Positions 20,901 to 32,574 of a stretch of 64,000 nucleotides of DNA are shown here, one piece after another. The stretch is from NCBI RefSeq assembly GCF_003573695.1, contig NC_039359.1, forward strand, positions 134,069,939 through 134,133,938. Reading direction: 5' to 3'. Source of the DNA: Papaver somniferum (taxonomy: Eukaryota; Streptophyta; Magnoliopsida; Ranunculales; Papaveraceae). How positions within the stretch are numbered: the stretch's first letter is position 1; every line of letters starts with the position of its first letter. The position numbers and the translations under genes are program-made. Under the pieces are notes generated by a model. That model was not told the origin of the DNA. It saw nothing but the letters and a program-made list of their open reading frames with translations, and did no database searches.

Positions 20901-23132
20901 AACGTGTGAACAAAATTACTTGCAGCAGCATTGTTCTTATCATTAAAACAAACTAAGAGGACTCAAAATATACAACACTTACAAGAAGAAAGTTTAGTAA
21001 CACTATAGTGATAACTAAACAATCCAGCAAATATGTATAATTGCAAATATCACACTAACTTTTCTATTGATATTGCATAGTCCCACTTAATAATATGAAC
21101 ATACTTGAACTGATCGTAAATTTAATAGATTGTAAACAATTACGAGTAACCCTAAAACACTAATAGCAAACATTTATTTGAAAGCATGTCATATATAAAT
21201 TGTGAAAAACATCAACATAACTTAATTTAAAAATATTCAAACATTATGAACCTTTCGTAGCCCAAGATCAAGCATTGTGCAATAATGATCCAATAATGAA
21301 TATTCGTTGAAGAAAACCCTTTAATGCAATGCTAATTAAATTCGACATTGGCTTTAAGGATTACGATAAATAAGGTTCTATAAGGTTGATAAAGATGAAG
21401 GTTGTTTAAAATAGACGATATGGACATCATTTCTTAACAAATATAAAATTATATCCAGATAAAATAAAGCTTAAATTTCTTTAAAGGATGTATTAATGAA
21501 GTTTTTGGATATAATAGAAGATAATTTGACATGAACGGTAGAATATCATGGGTTACTCAACTCAATAATGAGTTTAATTCAAGCAAATATCCCTTAAGTC
21601 TTTAAGAATTAACATGAAATAACATGTCATTTAGTTAATTTTGATATTTATTTTATTTCTAGAAAATATGGTCAAAATTTGTACTTAAGGTAGAAAATAA
21701 AGAGAATGACGTTATACACTCTTGAAGACTTAAATGATTCAGATCCATAATGTAAAATCCAATTAATAAGATCATATCCTTCAGTTTTCTCTTAAATATG
21801 TGAACTCAGATCACCTGTGGGTAATTGTTGTTCTAATATATTTAATTAAAAAAAATAGTGTAAGCATTTATTGATTGATGATTATGACTGAAAAGTTATT
21901 TTGACATCACTGTAGTGATTGGTAAATAACTTAACAATAATGCCATTATCATAATAATTGGATAATTGCGAAACCTTAACTTTATGGCTTGGTGAATTCT
22001 TGCTTATAATAACATTATGATTATTACTAAGTTAAAGCACTCTAGTATCACTGTAGTGATACCTAAAGAGTCCTGAAATAATAATCTTAAGCACAATAAT
22101 TTTATATAATTAAATAATCAACATTGAGTGAGAAACATAGCACAATCAAATCACACATAAAACATGTCATATACACATACAAGTTTATAAAAAAATTATT
22201 GTTCATAAATCTATAATGAAATTGTTCGATAATACATCATCATAAGTTGTTCGTAGTTGATTTCAATAAGCGGAAGCATTATTCACAAATTATTTTTATG
22301 ATAAACATCTTCAAATTAGATAATATTTGTACCTAACCAAGTCTAAACCAGACCAATCAAGAACTTGTTCGGTCAAATTCAATAACCAAAGTTAATAGTC
22401 AAAGTCTATGTTATGGCGAAACTCAAACTGTCATGGTCTAAGTCAAATGTCGACTTTAATGTCAAACAGTGGAACTTATAACCATGTTTGGCTTGTTTCC
22501 ATTAGCAACCCAGTGAGCATCAACAAACAAATATATATATAAAACATATTCTCATTACTTAAGGTTTTGGGTTTGATATAACAAATCCTAACATGCATAC
22601 AAACAAAACAACAAACATTTTAGGTGAGCCTATATCTTTATTAGGATCAAAAAAAAAAATTAAATATGTATGCATGTTTTGTTTTTAAAAACTTATAGAC
22701 AGTTAAAGTTTTACAAATTTAAAAATCAATCTTTTAAAATGTAATTAATATGCATGAACCATTATAATGTTATATATGTTCATGCATACTTTGTAACACA
22801 AGTAAACGATGGTGATTAATGATACACACATCCTCAACAATTTTGTAGAGAATTTTAACCTAGACCGTATGAAACAAAAAACATGATTTTAATTATCTTA
22901 TGCATGAATCACATCAAAGCACATCATTATGCATGCATCATACCAAACATGATTCACATCAAATATGCTATTTTATGCAGCGGAAAATGAACAAGATACA
23001 TTGTAATAAGTCATGATCCATAGACATCGTTATTACAGATCCAATGAACATGATAATAGATTCATATGGATACAATATAACATACCATATAATGAACAAT
23101 CATGCGTTCTAAAACCTTGTTCTAGATGCCAA

Positions 23133-23578
23133 ATATAATTTTATATTTCATAATTTGGGATCTACATGACAATCACATGTGTATGTATGTTGTACATAAT
23201 ATATACCTGTCGATGTCAATGATACTGAATCCAAGTAATCTTCGTCATGTACATCTCCTTGGTGCATAATACCTTGTGGGGGTCTTGATTTCTTCATCTT
23301 CACCTTTTACGTAATGAGTTGTTAATTCTTGAATACAATATTGATGGGTATTGTATTCCATTTATAGGTAGAGGAAGGACCAAGTTCCAAGGATTTTAAC
23401 ATTAACTTTTAATACTCAACCGTCCATCAAGGGAGAGTTAATATGGTATTAAATCCTTATTGAAACATAAGATAATAACTCCTTAGTAACCTAAGATGCA
23501 TGTCTAGCAATGTCTTTATTATCTTAGATTATTCACATGGAACCAAGAGATATTTCTAACAGTATAGAAATAATCTCA
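23133..23578 (-). repeat. LARD-like element, right LTR
   Basis: Partner of the left LTR with a few substitutions and a short deletion near 23162 (GGGATCTACATGAC against GGGATCTTTGAACTACATGAC). Read on the minus strand it starts TGAGATTATTTC. Its end abuts the putative primer-binding sequence. Confidence 0.85.
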
Positions 23579-23944
23579 CAATGAAATGCATGTAAGATTA
23601 ATAAGTACGTATTAGGAACGATTATACATCGCAGCAAGTAAAAACTCAAATTAATAGGTAACGAGCACTGCTTGTGATGTGAAACAAGCTCATATAGTTT
23701 GGTTCCACATGTTTAGATACTATAATCAAGTTATGTAAACCAGTCTTGAAGTCCAAAAATACAGATTCAAGGAATCGTTTGAAGTACTTGTTCCTTGTGA
23801 TAAATTAGTCAAGAAGTCATTAACAATCTTTAGCTGCAAATCTACTTGCTCTTAACCTAAAAGAGCACCAGGATTACATAAATCAGTTTATACTTATCTT
23901 CTCATACTTATAACACTCGTCTTCTTAAAACACTAAAGTTTCCC
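23579..23944. other. Intergenic, no gene seen
   Basis: AT-rich sequence between the LARD-like element and the Copia fragment; no coding frame or repeat structure recognised. Confidence 0.6.
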
Positions 23945-24775
23945 TCATATATCCTTAATGGGCATCAATATGTCTTGATAATCTTCTTCTCGCATTTTTA
24001 CAGAAGGATCATAGTATATCAACAATGGAGGTGCCAATACGGAAACATGTACGACAGTTGAACTATTGGCATGGACTTGCCTTAAAAATAGTCTTAATAG
24101 TGGGGAAAAATTGGTTTCCTTTAAAAATGTGGCAGGAGTAGAGGATATAATTGTTACCGTCCAAGTAAATGTGCATGTGACAGTAACCATGGTTCATAAG
24201 TAGTTGGATAACTCAAGAGTAAATGTGGCATTACCAATATTGGCAATTGGAAGAGCATTCCCATTACCAACTTGCCTTGTGATTTGCATCTAAGGGTCAA
24301 TTCAAAATTGAAAATTGTATTATGGAACTTGGTCTGTCCCATCATATCCATGTGGGATGCTCAGATTTTTGATGCCAGCAGCTAGGTGATGAGTAGCACC
24401 TGAATCTGTGACCCAGCTATTGTCAGTTTGTCCATGTGGTAGTGCAATATATGCATCTGGTGCTCGTTGCTGTGGGACAAAGTCTATGTCGAACCAATAC
24501 CATCATTTCAAAGCAACATGGTTTCTCCGGCCTCCCTTGAGCAGTCTGATTGTTGAACCTTGGACGCTGAGGATAACGGTTTGGTTGAAACTGATTTTTG
24601 GACCTTCTCTGCTCTGGCCTTTGTGAAGATGATGCAACACCGGAGGCAGCCATATTAGCTAGTGGTTGTTGCACTAACGCCATTTGTTGTTCAAGACGCA
24701 TGTCAAAAGTGAGAAGATGAGCTTTGAAAGTCTCCATATCCATCTCATTTACGATCAGTAACAATTGGGTCATAG
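23945..24775 (-). pseudogene. Decayed Copia gag/protease fragment
   Basis: The minus strand first shows a gag tail (DMETFKAHLLTFDMRLEQQ, then a glutamine/arginine-rich NQFQPNRYPQRPRFNNQ). After a frameshift comes the protease site WVTDSGATHHLAAG, followed by NLSIPHGYDGTDQ and QVGNGNALPIANIG. These are recognisable Copia landmarks of a different lineage from nest 1 (DSGATHH and the GNG-x-x-LPI-x-x-IG loop). Stops and frameshifts are frequent, and no LTRs were found beside it. Confidence 0.75.
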
Positions 24776-25332
24776 GATTGATTCATGGAGGTACCAGTTA
24801 CAGTGCCAGGTGAATTACACCAATAACTATTGGCTAGAAAGCATCTTGCTCATTTGTTTTTTTCTCTTTCTGACTGTAGCGCGTATTTGCACACAAATGT
24901 TGTTTCGCGTCATCCTTGCCACTATTATATTTTGTAGATCGAGTTATCAAGTTAGATACAAGGTTTAGGTGGAGAGTTATCAAGTTGCACGTTGCGCTGG
25001 TATAACCTTTCATAATTTTTTTGAAGGAAAAACAAATTTCATTAATTTGTTTGGCAGAGTTTTACATAAAACTTGAGTACATCGATGAGCAAATTACAGT
25101 AAAAGGTACAAATAATGATAAGATCTCCTAAAACAGAAGAACTAATAAAATACACTAAAGGTACCCAATACATATATTTCCATGAGGATATCGATGTTTT
25201 CCTAATGGTTACTAACTTAATGTTGAACCATTTTGATTTTTGAATCTTTAATTTAGATTCTTTGATCTTCAAATCTTGAATCTCCATTGAAAAGGAGTAA
25301 TATACCCTGAACATCTTAATCAGCATCATCAC
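24776..25332. other. Intergenic, no gene seen
   Basis: No recognised domain. The long minus frame through 25042-25332 loses coding character after the candidate exon at 25333-25454 and is probably intron or non-coding sequence. Confidence 0.5.
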
Positions 25333-25454
25333 CGGTAGCCATGGATCCTGGACATAAATGTTTGGATCTGCGTCACGCCGGAATGAAGCATCCTTGATGA
25401 TATACCCATGTATATCTCTCCAAGTGAACAAATCGCCGAAACGGCTAATGAAAT
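25333..25454 (-). other. Candidate orphan exon, 122 bp
   Basis: On the minus strand a TTAACAG acceptor precedes 25454 and a GTGATG donor follows 25333. Between them the sequence reads FISRFGDLFTWRDIHGYII, then KDASFRRDADPNIYVQDPW, which has the look of real protein. No flanking exons were identified on either side and I do not know the family. It may be a gene fragment carried by a transposon. Confidence 0.3.
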
Positions 25455-26414
25455 CTGTTAAGATAGCATATAATAAGAAATCGTAATGGCAATAACAGGC
25501 TTTTAGACTATCACAAGAAAAGAAATAAAAAAGAAAAAGGGAATTAAACCCTAAATTGTTGTTTATTTGTACGTCAGCAATTTAAGTTTTATTTAGATAA
25601 TATATTATAATATTACTGTTGTCAACAACACAAAATTTAGATAAAGAGAATTTAGTTTTCCCTAAAAATTAGGGAAGGAGAAGAAAACGGTTGATGGAGA
25701 GTTTTTAGGAAAAAAACGGTTAAGGAATTGCAGAGCCTTTCTTTTCGTGGGCAGTAGGAAATGAAAGTGTTTCTATAACCTTTCATAATGTGACATTAAT
25801 AAACTGACAAGGACCTTGTCACAAGGTCATTAAAACATTTCTGAATCTGTCACAAGGTCACTATGGGCTAAGCATTTTTCAGCTTCCAGTTCAACCTGTG
25901 AAAGGACTGCGTTTTTCTGACGACTTCCTATTTATGCGAAACAAAAAAAATTGGGTAATAACTCTGTGGTAAAATGAAATTATCATATAAAAAACTTTCG
26001 CAGTCTTCTAGTGATGATTTTACTACTTCTACATTTTGTACATCAAGCTTCTTTCCCTGTGAGATAACGTAAATTTCCGAGTTTGTAAAATCCCGCACTT
26101 GTTACCAGGCTTAGCCTTATTGGCGTGGGTATACATGCAGCGAATAGCTTGTTTGATCAACTTCGTGGGACCGTTAGCAGAGGTTTGAGATCACAATGGC
26201 CCTTCATCCACAAAACCCAAAATCCTTTGTGTTTGCCTATTTATTCAATAAAAGCAGTCAGTCTTCCTCTTTAATAGATGAAGCACGATAAGAAGTCATC
26301 CACAAAATTTGTACATGATCTGAGAAACAATCACCCCTCATATGACAATCCTCGTTCTCATTCCATGATACAAATGAAAATAAAGCGTGGACGTTGTTTT
26401 GACATCTTTAGCAT
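25455..26414. other. Intergenic; PPR 3' flank
   Basis: AT-rich with no recognised coding sequence. CACAAGGTCA occurs at about 25820 and 25850 as a short direct repeat. The sequence up to 26414 is the 3' side of the PPR gene. Confidence 0.5.
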
Positions 26415-28679
26415 CTATCTGGGTGTCTTATCTCCAACCTCAATCCAGCTGCAACCAGACTCCTTCTCAACGCCCATCTTTCTCATTAAATCTCTTATTC
26501 TTGTAACCTCATCCCATAACTGTTTTGATGCATAGATATTGGATAAAATAACACAAGTCGTGGAGTCTTGGGGCTCTAACCTCAAGCACTCCTTGGCAGC
26601 GCGGACTCCCACCTCTATGTTCTTTTGAACTCCACAAGCAGCAAGGAGTGATCGCCAAAGACCAGAATCTGACGAAAATGGGGAACTTCGAAGAAAATTT
26701 TCAGCTTCGTGAAGATACCCTGCACGTCCAAGTAGATCAACCAAGCACGTACAGTGTTCCACTGAAGGTGATATTCCGTAGTAAGAAACCATTGTTTCAT
26801 AAAAATTTATACCTTCTTCAACTAAACCTGCATGACCACAAGCAAACAGCACAGCAGTGAAGGTAATGCTTGTTGGAATGAAACCGGATTTTATCATTTC
26901 TTGAAACAAAAATAATGATTTACTAGTTAACCCATGGTGAGCAAAACCCATTATGATGGAGTTCCAAGAGACTACATTTTTCTCAGGCATCTCATTAAAG
27001 AATCTGAAAGAATCTTCCACCATCCCACATTTTGAGTACACATCAACAAGTGCACTTCCAACGAGTATATTAGTTTCCAATCCGATCTTCATAACGAAGG
27101 TGTGGATATGTCTCCCATGCTTCGCGGAAGCAGAATTAGCCACTGCTTTGAGTGCACTACTGAAGGAAAACTCATCTGGTCTCACACTTAACTTGTGCAT
27201 TTTGCAAAAGTATTCAATTGCCTTCTCGCTGTCCCCATTTTGTGCAAGGCCAGATATAATACCCGCCCAGGATACAATATTAGGTCTAGTTACAGGCTCG
27301 AAAGACTTCAATGCACTATCCATAAACCCACACTTTGAATAAAAAGTTACAATAGAGTTTCCAACTGTTATATCTGCGTCCAGGCCAAACTTTAAACAAT
27401 GGGCATGCAGTTGAGTACCTTCTTGAAAATTGCTTGATTGAGAAACTGCGGAGAAAAGGCCAGTGAATGTGAAACAATCTGGTCTAAGGTTCTGCGCAAG
27501 CAAGTTCACATAAATTCCCAATGCCTCCTCATATTTCCCAGCCAAACTGTAACCAGTTATGAGTGCGTTAAAAGACACCAAATTTCTTTCAGTTATCTCC
27601 TGAAAAGCTCCCTCTGCGCCTACCATATCAAAATATTTCGAGTACATATCAACAAGTGCAGTCCCAACAAACACATCCGATAGAAAACCAAACTTCAACA
27701 CTTTAGCATGGAAATATCTTCCTGCAGAACTATCTAACATACAAGTGGAAGCTTTCAGAATAGAAGAAAATGTTGTACCATTCGGGACAAATCCTTTCAA
27801 CTGCAATTGATAATATAATTTAATTGCTTCTTCTCCAAAGTAATTTAGAGAATACCCGGTAATCATTCCATTCCAAGCTACAAGATCTCGGTTTTCCATC
27901 CGGTCAAAAACACGTCGAGCTTCATCTATACTGCCACATTTAGAATACATATCGATCATCGAGCCTGAAACAACACAATCTGAATCAACACTTAACTGTA
28001 TCACACAACTATGCACAGTTTTGCCGATTCTAATCCAACCAAGACCAGCACAAGCCTTAAATATACTGGCAAAGGTAAACTTATTCACTAAAAGTTTCCA
28101 GTCAGCAGCATTCTTCAACATGAGCAACAAAACATTCAATGCTTCTGAATACAAACCCTTTTGCGAGTAAGCGGAGATCATTGAATTCCAAGAAACAGCA
28201 TCTTTATCAACCATCTCATCGAAAACACTACGCGCTTTTCCAACAGAATCACTCTTAGAGTACATTGTAATTAACCCACTTGAAACAAATAATTGTCTTA
28301 AAAATCCTTTCTTTAGAACTAAACAATGTAAACTCATACCAGCATCAACGCAACTCAATTGAGAACAAACCCCAACTATAACTGAAAATGTCGTCTCATT
28401 TGGTTCAACCCCGACCCTTCTCATATCTGAAAAGTAACTCAATGCTTCAGTATAGAACCCAGCTTTTGCATTTCTAGATATCAGTTTAGTCCATGTAATA
28501 ACATTTGGGTGAGGCATTTCATCAAACACTTGATGGGTTTCTTGAATCCAATTTCTTCTTTTATGATCAGTAAAAGATATTGTTGTACATATTTGACGAC
28601 TAAGAACTTGTTTTGAGACAATATTTGATCGAATCATCTGTAAGTCGCTTAATAGCATGACTCCCCTCCTAATTCTCAT
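26415..28679 (-). CDS. Pentatricopeptide repeat protein, PLS class, E-type
   Basis: An uninterrupted 754-residue reading frame starts with ATG at 28679. PPR proteins of this class bind organelle transcripts one base per repeat and guide editing, splicing or stability. The N-terminus is basic and hydroxylated (MRIRRGVMLLSDLQMIRSN), fitting a mitochondrial or plastid targeting peptide. From about residue 50 it carries repeated PLS motifs (VFDEMPHPNVITWTKLI, VFDEMVDKDAVSWNSMI, VFDRMENRDLVAWNGMI, FFNEMPEKNVVSWNSIIMG). It closes with an E domain (LWRSLLAACG ... LSNIYASKQLWDEV ... KESGCSWIEV) and stops just after, so there is no DYW deaminase; editing would need a DYW partner. Intronless, as is usual for the family. 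No frameshift or stop is seen. Confidence 0.95.
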   Translation of the reverse strand: MRIRRGVMLLSDLQMIRSNIVSKQVLSRQICTTISFTDHKRRNWIQETHQVFDEMPHPNVITWTKLISRNAKAGFYTEALSYFSDMRRVGVEPNETTFSVIVGVCSQLSCVDAGMSLHCLVLKKGFLRQLFVSSGLITMYSKSDSVGKARSVFDEMVDKDAVSWNSMISAYSQKGLYSEALNVLLLMLKNAADWKLLVNKFTFASIFKACAGLGWIRIGKTVHSCVIQLSVDSDCVVSGSMIDMYSKCGSIDEARRVFDRMENRDLVAWNGMITGYSLNYFGEEAIKLYYQLQLKGFVPNGTTFSSILKASTCMLDSSAGRYFHAKVLKFGFLSDVFVGTALVDMYSKYFDMVGAEGAFQEITERNLVSFNALITGYSLAGKYEEALGIYVNLLAQNLRPDCFTFTGLFSAVSQSSNFQEGTQLHAHCLKFGLDADITVGNSIVTFYSKCGFMDSALKSFEPVTRPNIVSWAGIISGLAQNGDSEKAIEYFCKMHKLSVRPDEFSFSSALKAVANSASAKHGRHIHTFVMKIGLETNILVGSALVDVYSKCGMVEDSFRFFNEMPEKNVVSWNSIIMGFAHHGLTSKSLFLFQEMIKSGFIPTSITFTAVLFACGHAGLVEEGINFYETMVSYYGISPSVEHCTCLVDLLGRAGYLHEAENFLRSSPFSSDSGLWRSLLAACGVQKNIEVGVRAAKECLRLEPQDSTTCVILSNIYASKQLWDEVTRIRDLMRKMGVEKESGCSWIEVGDKTPR

Positions 28680-28862
28680 AGTGCGGTTTGGGAGAGCGGA
28701 TTAGCTCCGTATGGAGAGTTGGGATCCTTGTTCCAACATGATTGAGTGAGAGTTGTTTCATTCAGGCAATATCAGAGAGGCTTCGCGAGAATGGTTGTTG
28801 TATGATGCTGGCACGACAGAGTCCTTGACACTTTGGTCTAAGAGCAATGGCTATGGCAAGTA
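28680..28862. other. Short PPR upstream region
   Basis: The 183 bases between the PPR start and the pogo-like element. Any core promoter of the PPR gene must lie here or extend into the transposon. No clear TATA box was seen. Confidence 0.4.
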
Positions 28863-29744
28863 CAGTCGAATCTCGATAAATGAATGTTCGATAAATGAAT
28901 AACCTCGCCAAATGAATAATTTCCTTCGGTCCGATTTGGGCCAAGGTAATAAATGAATGACCTCGCTTAATGCATTAGTGAATAAAAAAATTGGATCCTT
29001 AAAGGCCCTATAAAAATATAAACGAATAATCACTGAATTATATAGAAAAAATATACATAAAAATAAACCAAAAATACATAATCAGAAAATTTTACATAAA
29101 AATATACGTAGAATTGAACTCAAAAAAAATCATTTATGGTTGGTTGTCTTTTTCTTCCATCCAAACCAAAATGCACCGTATCCTTAATTTCGTGCAATGT
29201 TTGCACAATTTCTGGAATATTTTGCTCGTGTTGTAGCAAGTAGCAAGTAATTTTTTAATGTGACCATCGCTTGAAAAACATCTTTAGATGACACATTTGG
29301 TACGACGCTACTATCGTCTGGTTCAGGATCATTCTCATTATTCATTACTGACTCAATAATTTCTTCGTCTGTTGGAGACTCCATAACTGCATCATTCTCG
29401 TTAGGATAGTTCAAAAGATGTTCGACGTCCATCACATTTCTATAACGTAAATTAGAAATGACACCAGTTAATTCAAAAGAAAATGAATGTTAATTGAATT
29501 ATTGATAAGAATTTTGACCAATATTTCCTAGGTATACTTGTACATTTTCTCCTATACAATTTAACTTCTTAATTAAAAAATATTGTCTAAATGAATAAAT
29601 ATTCGTTTACCGATAAATGAATAAATATTCGTTTACCGATAAATTGAATTATCGATAAATATTCATTTATCGATAAATAAATAACCCCGCTAAACGAATA
29701 TTTTTTCTTGGTCCCAAGAGCATTCATTTATCGAGGTTCGACTG
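28863..29744 (-). mobile_element. pogo-like (Emigrant/Lemi1-type) DNA transposon
   Basis: The ends CAGTCGAATCTCGATAAATG and, reverse complemented on the right, CAGTCGAACCTCGATAAATG differ by one base over 24. TA dinucleotides flank both sides (28861-28862 and 29745-29746), the duplication of pogo/mariner elements. The 882-bp element has iterated GATAAATGAATAA phrases near both ends and a transposase-tail frame on the minus strand. It sits 184 bases upstream of the PPR start codon, so it could affect that promoter. Confidence 0.85.
29184..29435 (-). pseudogene. pogo/Tigger-like transposase C-terminal remnant
   Basis: An 83-residue frame inside the pogo-like element contains ESPTDEEIIESVMN, then DPEPDDSSVVPNVSSKDVFQ and AMVTLKNYLL. 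This is the acidic tail with a closing helix typical of plant Tigger/jerky-like transposases. The DDE catalytic core and the DNA-binding domain are absent, so the element is an internal-deletion derivative that would need a transposase in trans. Confidence 0.6.
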
Positions 29745-29746
29745 TA

Positions 29747-29916
29747 TTTACTCCTCGAAAGTGAATTAGTTGGGTCAAAAGGAGTGAGTGGGAAATTTGA
29801 GGCCTACCCAATAAGGTGAATATAGTCATTATTATTATGGATGATTAATTTGTCCCTCATTAAATAGTATTAATTAGGCCGACCGAACGAAGTCAGTGAG
29901 GACTTTATATATATAG
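29747..29916. other. Short spacer, no gene seen
   Basis: Sequence between the pogo-like element and repeat unit 1 of nest 2, with no coding signal. Confidence 0.5.
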
Positions 29917-31195
29917 TGACTTTGTGTCATTATGAAGCATGATTATTTTTTTTCAATTTGACACAAAAAAAATGGATTTGGTGTCTGTCTATTAATGAAA
30001 ATCCGAAAATGCCCCCAAAAAGGACGCATGCGTAATTTATTTTTTCTTTTATTTTAGATAGCTTCGTAGATAAGCCGAAAAATGAAAAGTAATCACGTAA
30101 ATTTGGTAATCGCGTAAATTTGGCGGACAGAAAAATGACACAGAGGTCGGAAATCTTCTAATTGTTGAGGGCAGTTTAGTAAAACTCGTGGTAGAGGTTA
30201 GATGGTCGAATCCGACCACCTCCAAAAAAAAAAAATTCTTCTCCCTTCTTCTTCCTCCTCTCGATTAGATGTCAAGATTTCAATCGAGTCAAAATTGAGT
30301 TAGATGTCGTGATGGGTTTTCTGCGCTTGAAAGAGTTGATGTTGTACAAGATGGAGGTATTGATAGTTCAGAATGATGGGAAAAAGGATTATGAAATTGA
30401 AGATGCAAATCAAGATGGGTTTGTTGCTGTTTGAAACAATTAGGGTTTACATGAAGGATTCGAGTTGGTGATTGAGATGAATTTCAAGGGTTTTGACGGA
30501 TTTCAGGATACAGAGTTCGGGTTCGATTTCAAACTGAGTTTTGAATCTGGTATGTTCAAGTTAGAAATGAAGAAATTAGCAGATGAAATCAGAGAGGAGA
30601 AGATTGGGGTTTGTTTATGGTGGTGATTAATGGTTCTGCTGATGGGGGTTTGAGTTCGAATGTGAAGTTGAGAGGATGATTGAGATGATGGCTGATTAGG
30701 TGGAATTGTGACTGAGTTGGAGAATCAGAAGAACATAAAATGGGGTTTGTTGCTGCAGATGAAGTGAAGCAGCTGAAATTTGAGCTCAGAGGAGATGCCT
30801 AGGTAATTTCTGTGGGTTGTGTGGAATTGCTGCTACAGTTGCAGATGCAGTGGTTGAATGCTTGTGTTGCAGGTGCAAGCCATGCCTAGTGAAGCGCGAA
30901 GAAGGATGGACTGAAGCTGTGTTGCATGGCTCAGGCCAAAACCAATTCATATGCTGACTCATTCAATCCAGATCCTGACTCGGTTCTGATTCACCCGACC
31001 CGAGCTGACTCAACTGATTCGGAGTAAACTCAGTTGACCTGATTTATTTAACTCGGTTCGCCAAAATCAGTTTTGCATTACAAATTAACAAGTCCGACTT
31101 CGTGCCATTATGGCAGAACTAAGTTGTGGGTACAAAATTCAGTTTTGCATCAATTTTTTCGGCCGGCCATCCCACCGTGGCAGAGGTCATCTAAT
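29917..31195 (+). repeat. Nest-2 repeat, unit 1 (internally deleted)
   Basis: About 1.28 kb, starting TAGTGACTTTGTGTCATTAT and ending CCATCCCACCGTGGCAGAGG with TCATCTAAT. It aligns along its length with unit 2 (31196-31645 plus 41773-43391) in the same orientation. Both carry AAAAAGGACGCATGCGTAAT, GGTCGAATCCGACCACCTCC and AAAACCAATTCA. Compared with unit 2 it lacks about 755 bp, joined near 30758 at a short TGTTG-TGC repeat. No coding domain was recognised; the type of element is unknown. Confidence 0.8.
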
Positions 31196-31645
31196 ATATG
31201 GTGACTTTATGTCATTGTGAAGCATGACTTTTTTTCAGTTTGACACAAAAAGATTGGATTTGGTTCTGTCTATTAATGAAAATATGAAAATGCCCCTCAA
31301 AAAGGACGCATGCGTAATTTATTATTTCTTTTCTTTTAGATGACTTCGTAGATAAGCCGAAAATGAAAGGTAATCGCGTAAATTTAGTGGACAGAAAAAA
31401 GGACACGGAAGTTGGAAATCTTTTAATTATTGAGGGAAGTTTAGTAAAACTCGAGGTAGAGGTTAGATGGTCGAATCCGACCACCTCCAAATTTTATTTT
31501 CTTTTCTTTTTTTCTCCTTTTTCTTCATTCTTCGTCGTCTTCTTCTTCCTCCTCCTCTCGATTGGATGTCGTGATTTCAATCGAGTCAAAATTGAGTTAG
31601 ATGTCGTGATGGGTTTTCTGCACTCGAAAGAGCCGATGTTGTAGA
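31196..31645 (+). repeat. Nest-2 repeat, unit 2 left part
   Basis: The start of unit 2, matching 29917-30350 at high identity and beginning immediately where unit 1 ends. It stops at GTTGTAGA, which is the left target duplication of the hAT-like element. It resumes at 41773. Confidence 0.85.
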
Positions 31646-32574
31646 TAGGGTTGCACATGGTTTGGTTCGGTATGGTTATTGACAATAAAAAAAAACACGA
31701 AACCGAACTACTCGGTTTTCCATTTTTTAAAACCATTGTAACCATTTTGCTTGTTCGGTTCGGTTTGGCCAAAAACCAGTCGGTTATGGTTAACCATCAA
31801 CACCATGAGCATCTTGTTTCTAAGAGATGTACTAAAAATGCGTTCAATCAATCTTGCTGCAAATAAAAAATACAACGATTCATAAATCGATTCAGTCAAT
31901 TTTATGTTTATATTCTCCACTGATTTCATGTTGCTATAAATCAAAATACAACAAATCTAAAGTGGATTCAATAAATTAAATTTCATGTATATGTTCTCCA
32001 CTGGACCCTAATTTCATGTTTGTGCAAATCAATACATCTAGTTATGTCCATTTGCATGATACAAATCTGCGATCTAAAATAAAAACCCACAAAAAAAAAT
32101 CAAAAAAGAATTAAATATATGACTTAAAATGTCAGTATCAAAAAAAAAATACATCTAGTCTTCTTCCCTCGCTCTGTACTAAAACTCAAACAGAACTAAA
32201 CAAGAAAAATAAACAGAAATTACAGAGAAGTAACAAATCTGAACTTTACCTAAATCAAATTGAAACCCAAATTCTTTATAAAAAAACAACTTGATTTCTC
32301 TAAAATGGTTAGAGTTTCAGTTGAGATTCGATTGAAATCAGCTGATAGTAATGATCAATGTTCATATTGAAACCTAATCGAAACCCTAAAAACCATCCTA
32401 CAAAACCCATATTCAATTGTATACCAAAATCCATCATGTGCTTGGATAAAGAGGTTTTCTTTTGTTCAATTCCTTTTTGGTTTGTGTTCATATTACAGAT
32501 CTTGTCATCTTGATACAGAAGAAGAGGAAGAAAAAAAAGACGAAGGTTTGAATTTTCATTAACATCGTTAAAAA

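Larger units (their letters stand above)
17481..23578 (-). mobile_element. Non-coding LTR retrotransposon (LARD-like), 6.1 kb
   Basis: Two ~450-bp direct repeats (17481-17933 and 23133-23578) bound 5.2 kb of AT-rich DNA with no coding frame above about 70 codons. In minus orientation the purine tract ACTAGTGGGAGAAA lies just before the 3' LTR. TTGGCATCTAGAACAAGG lies just after the 5' LTR, a likely decayed TTGGTATCAGAGC-type primer site. LTRs with primer and polypurine sites but no gag or pol define a large retrotransposon derivative. The interior repeats phrases such as GTCGCCTGTGGG (20751, 20836) and ATCACTGTAGTGAT (21906, 22046). No target duplication was found. Confidence 0.7.

Noticed and set aside
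17945..23132. Repeated phrases as a possible CRISPR-like array
   Set aside because: Plant nuclear DNA, irregular spacing and no constant spacer size; they belong to the non-coding LTR element.
26953..27683. Plus-strand frames of 80-130 codons
   Set aside because: Antisense shadows of the PPR gene.
30175..30230. Possible tRNA or SINE head around GGTCGAATCCGACC
   Set aside because: The T-arm-like phrase lacks a matching A box and cloverleaf, and the surrounding repeat does not end in a tail typical of SINEs.
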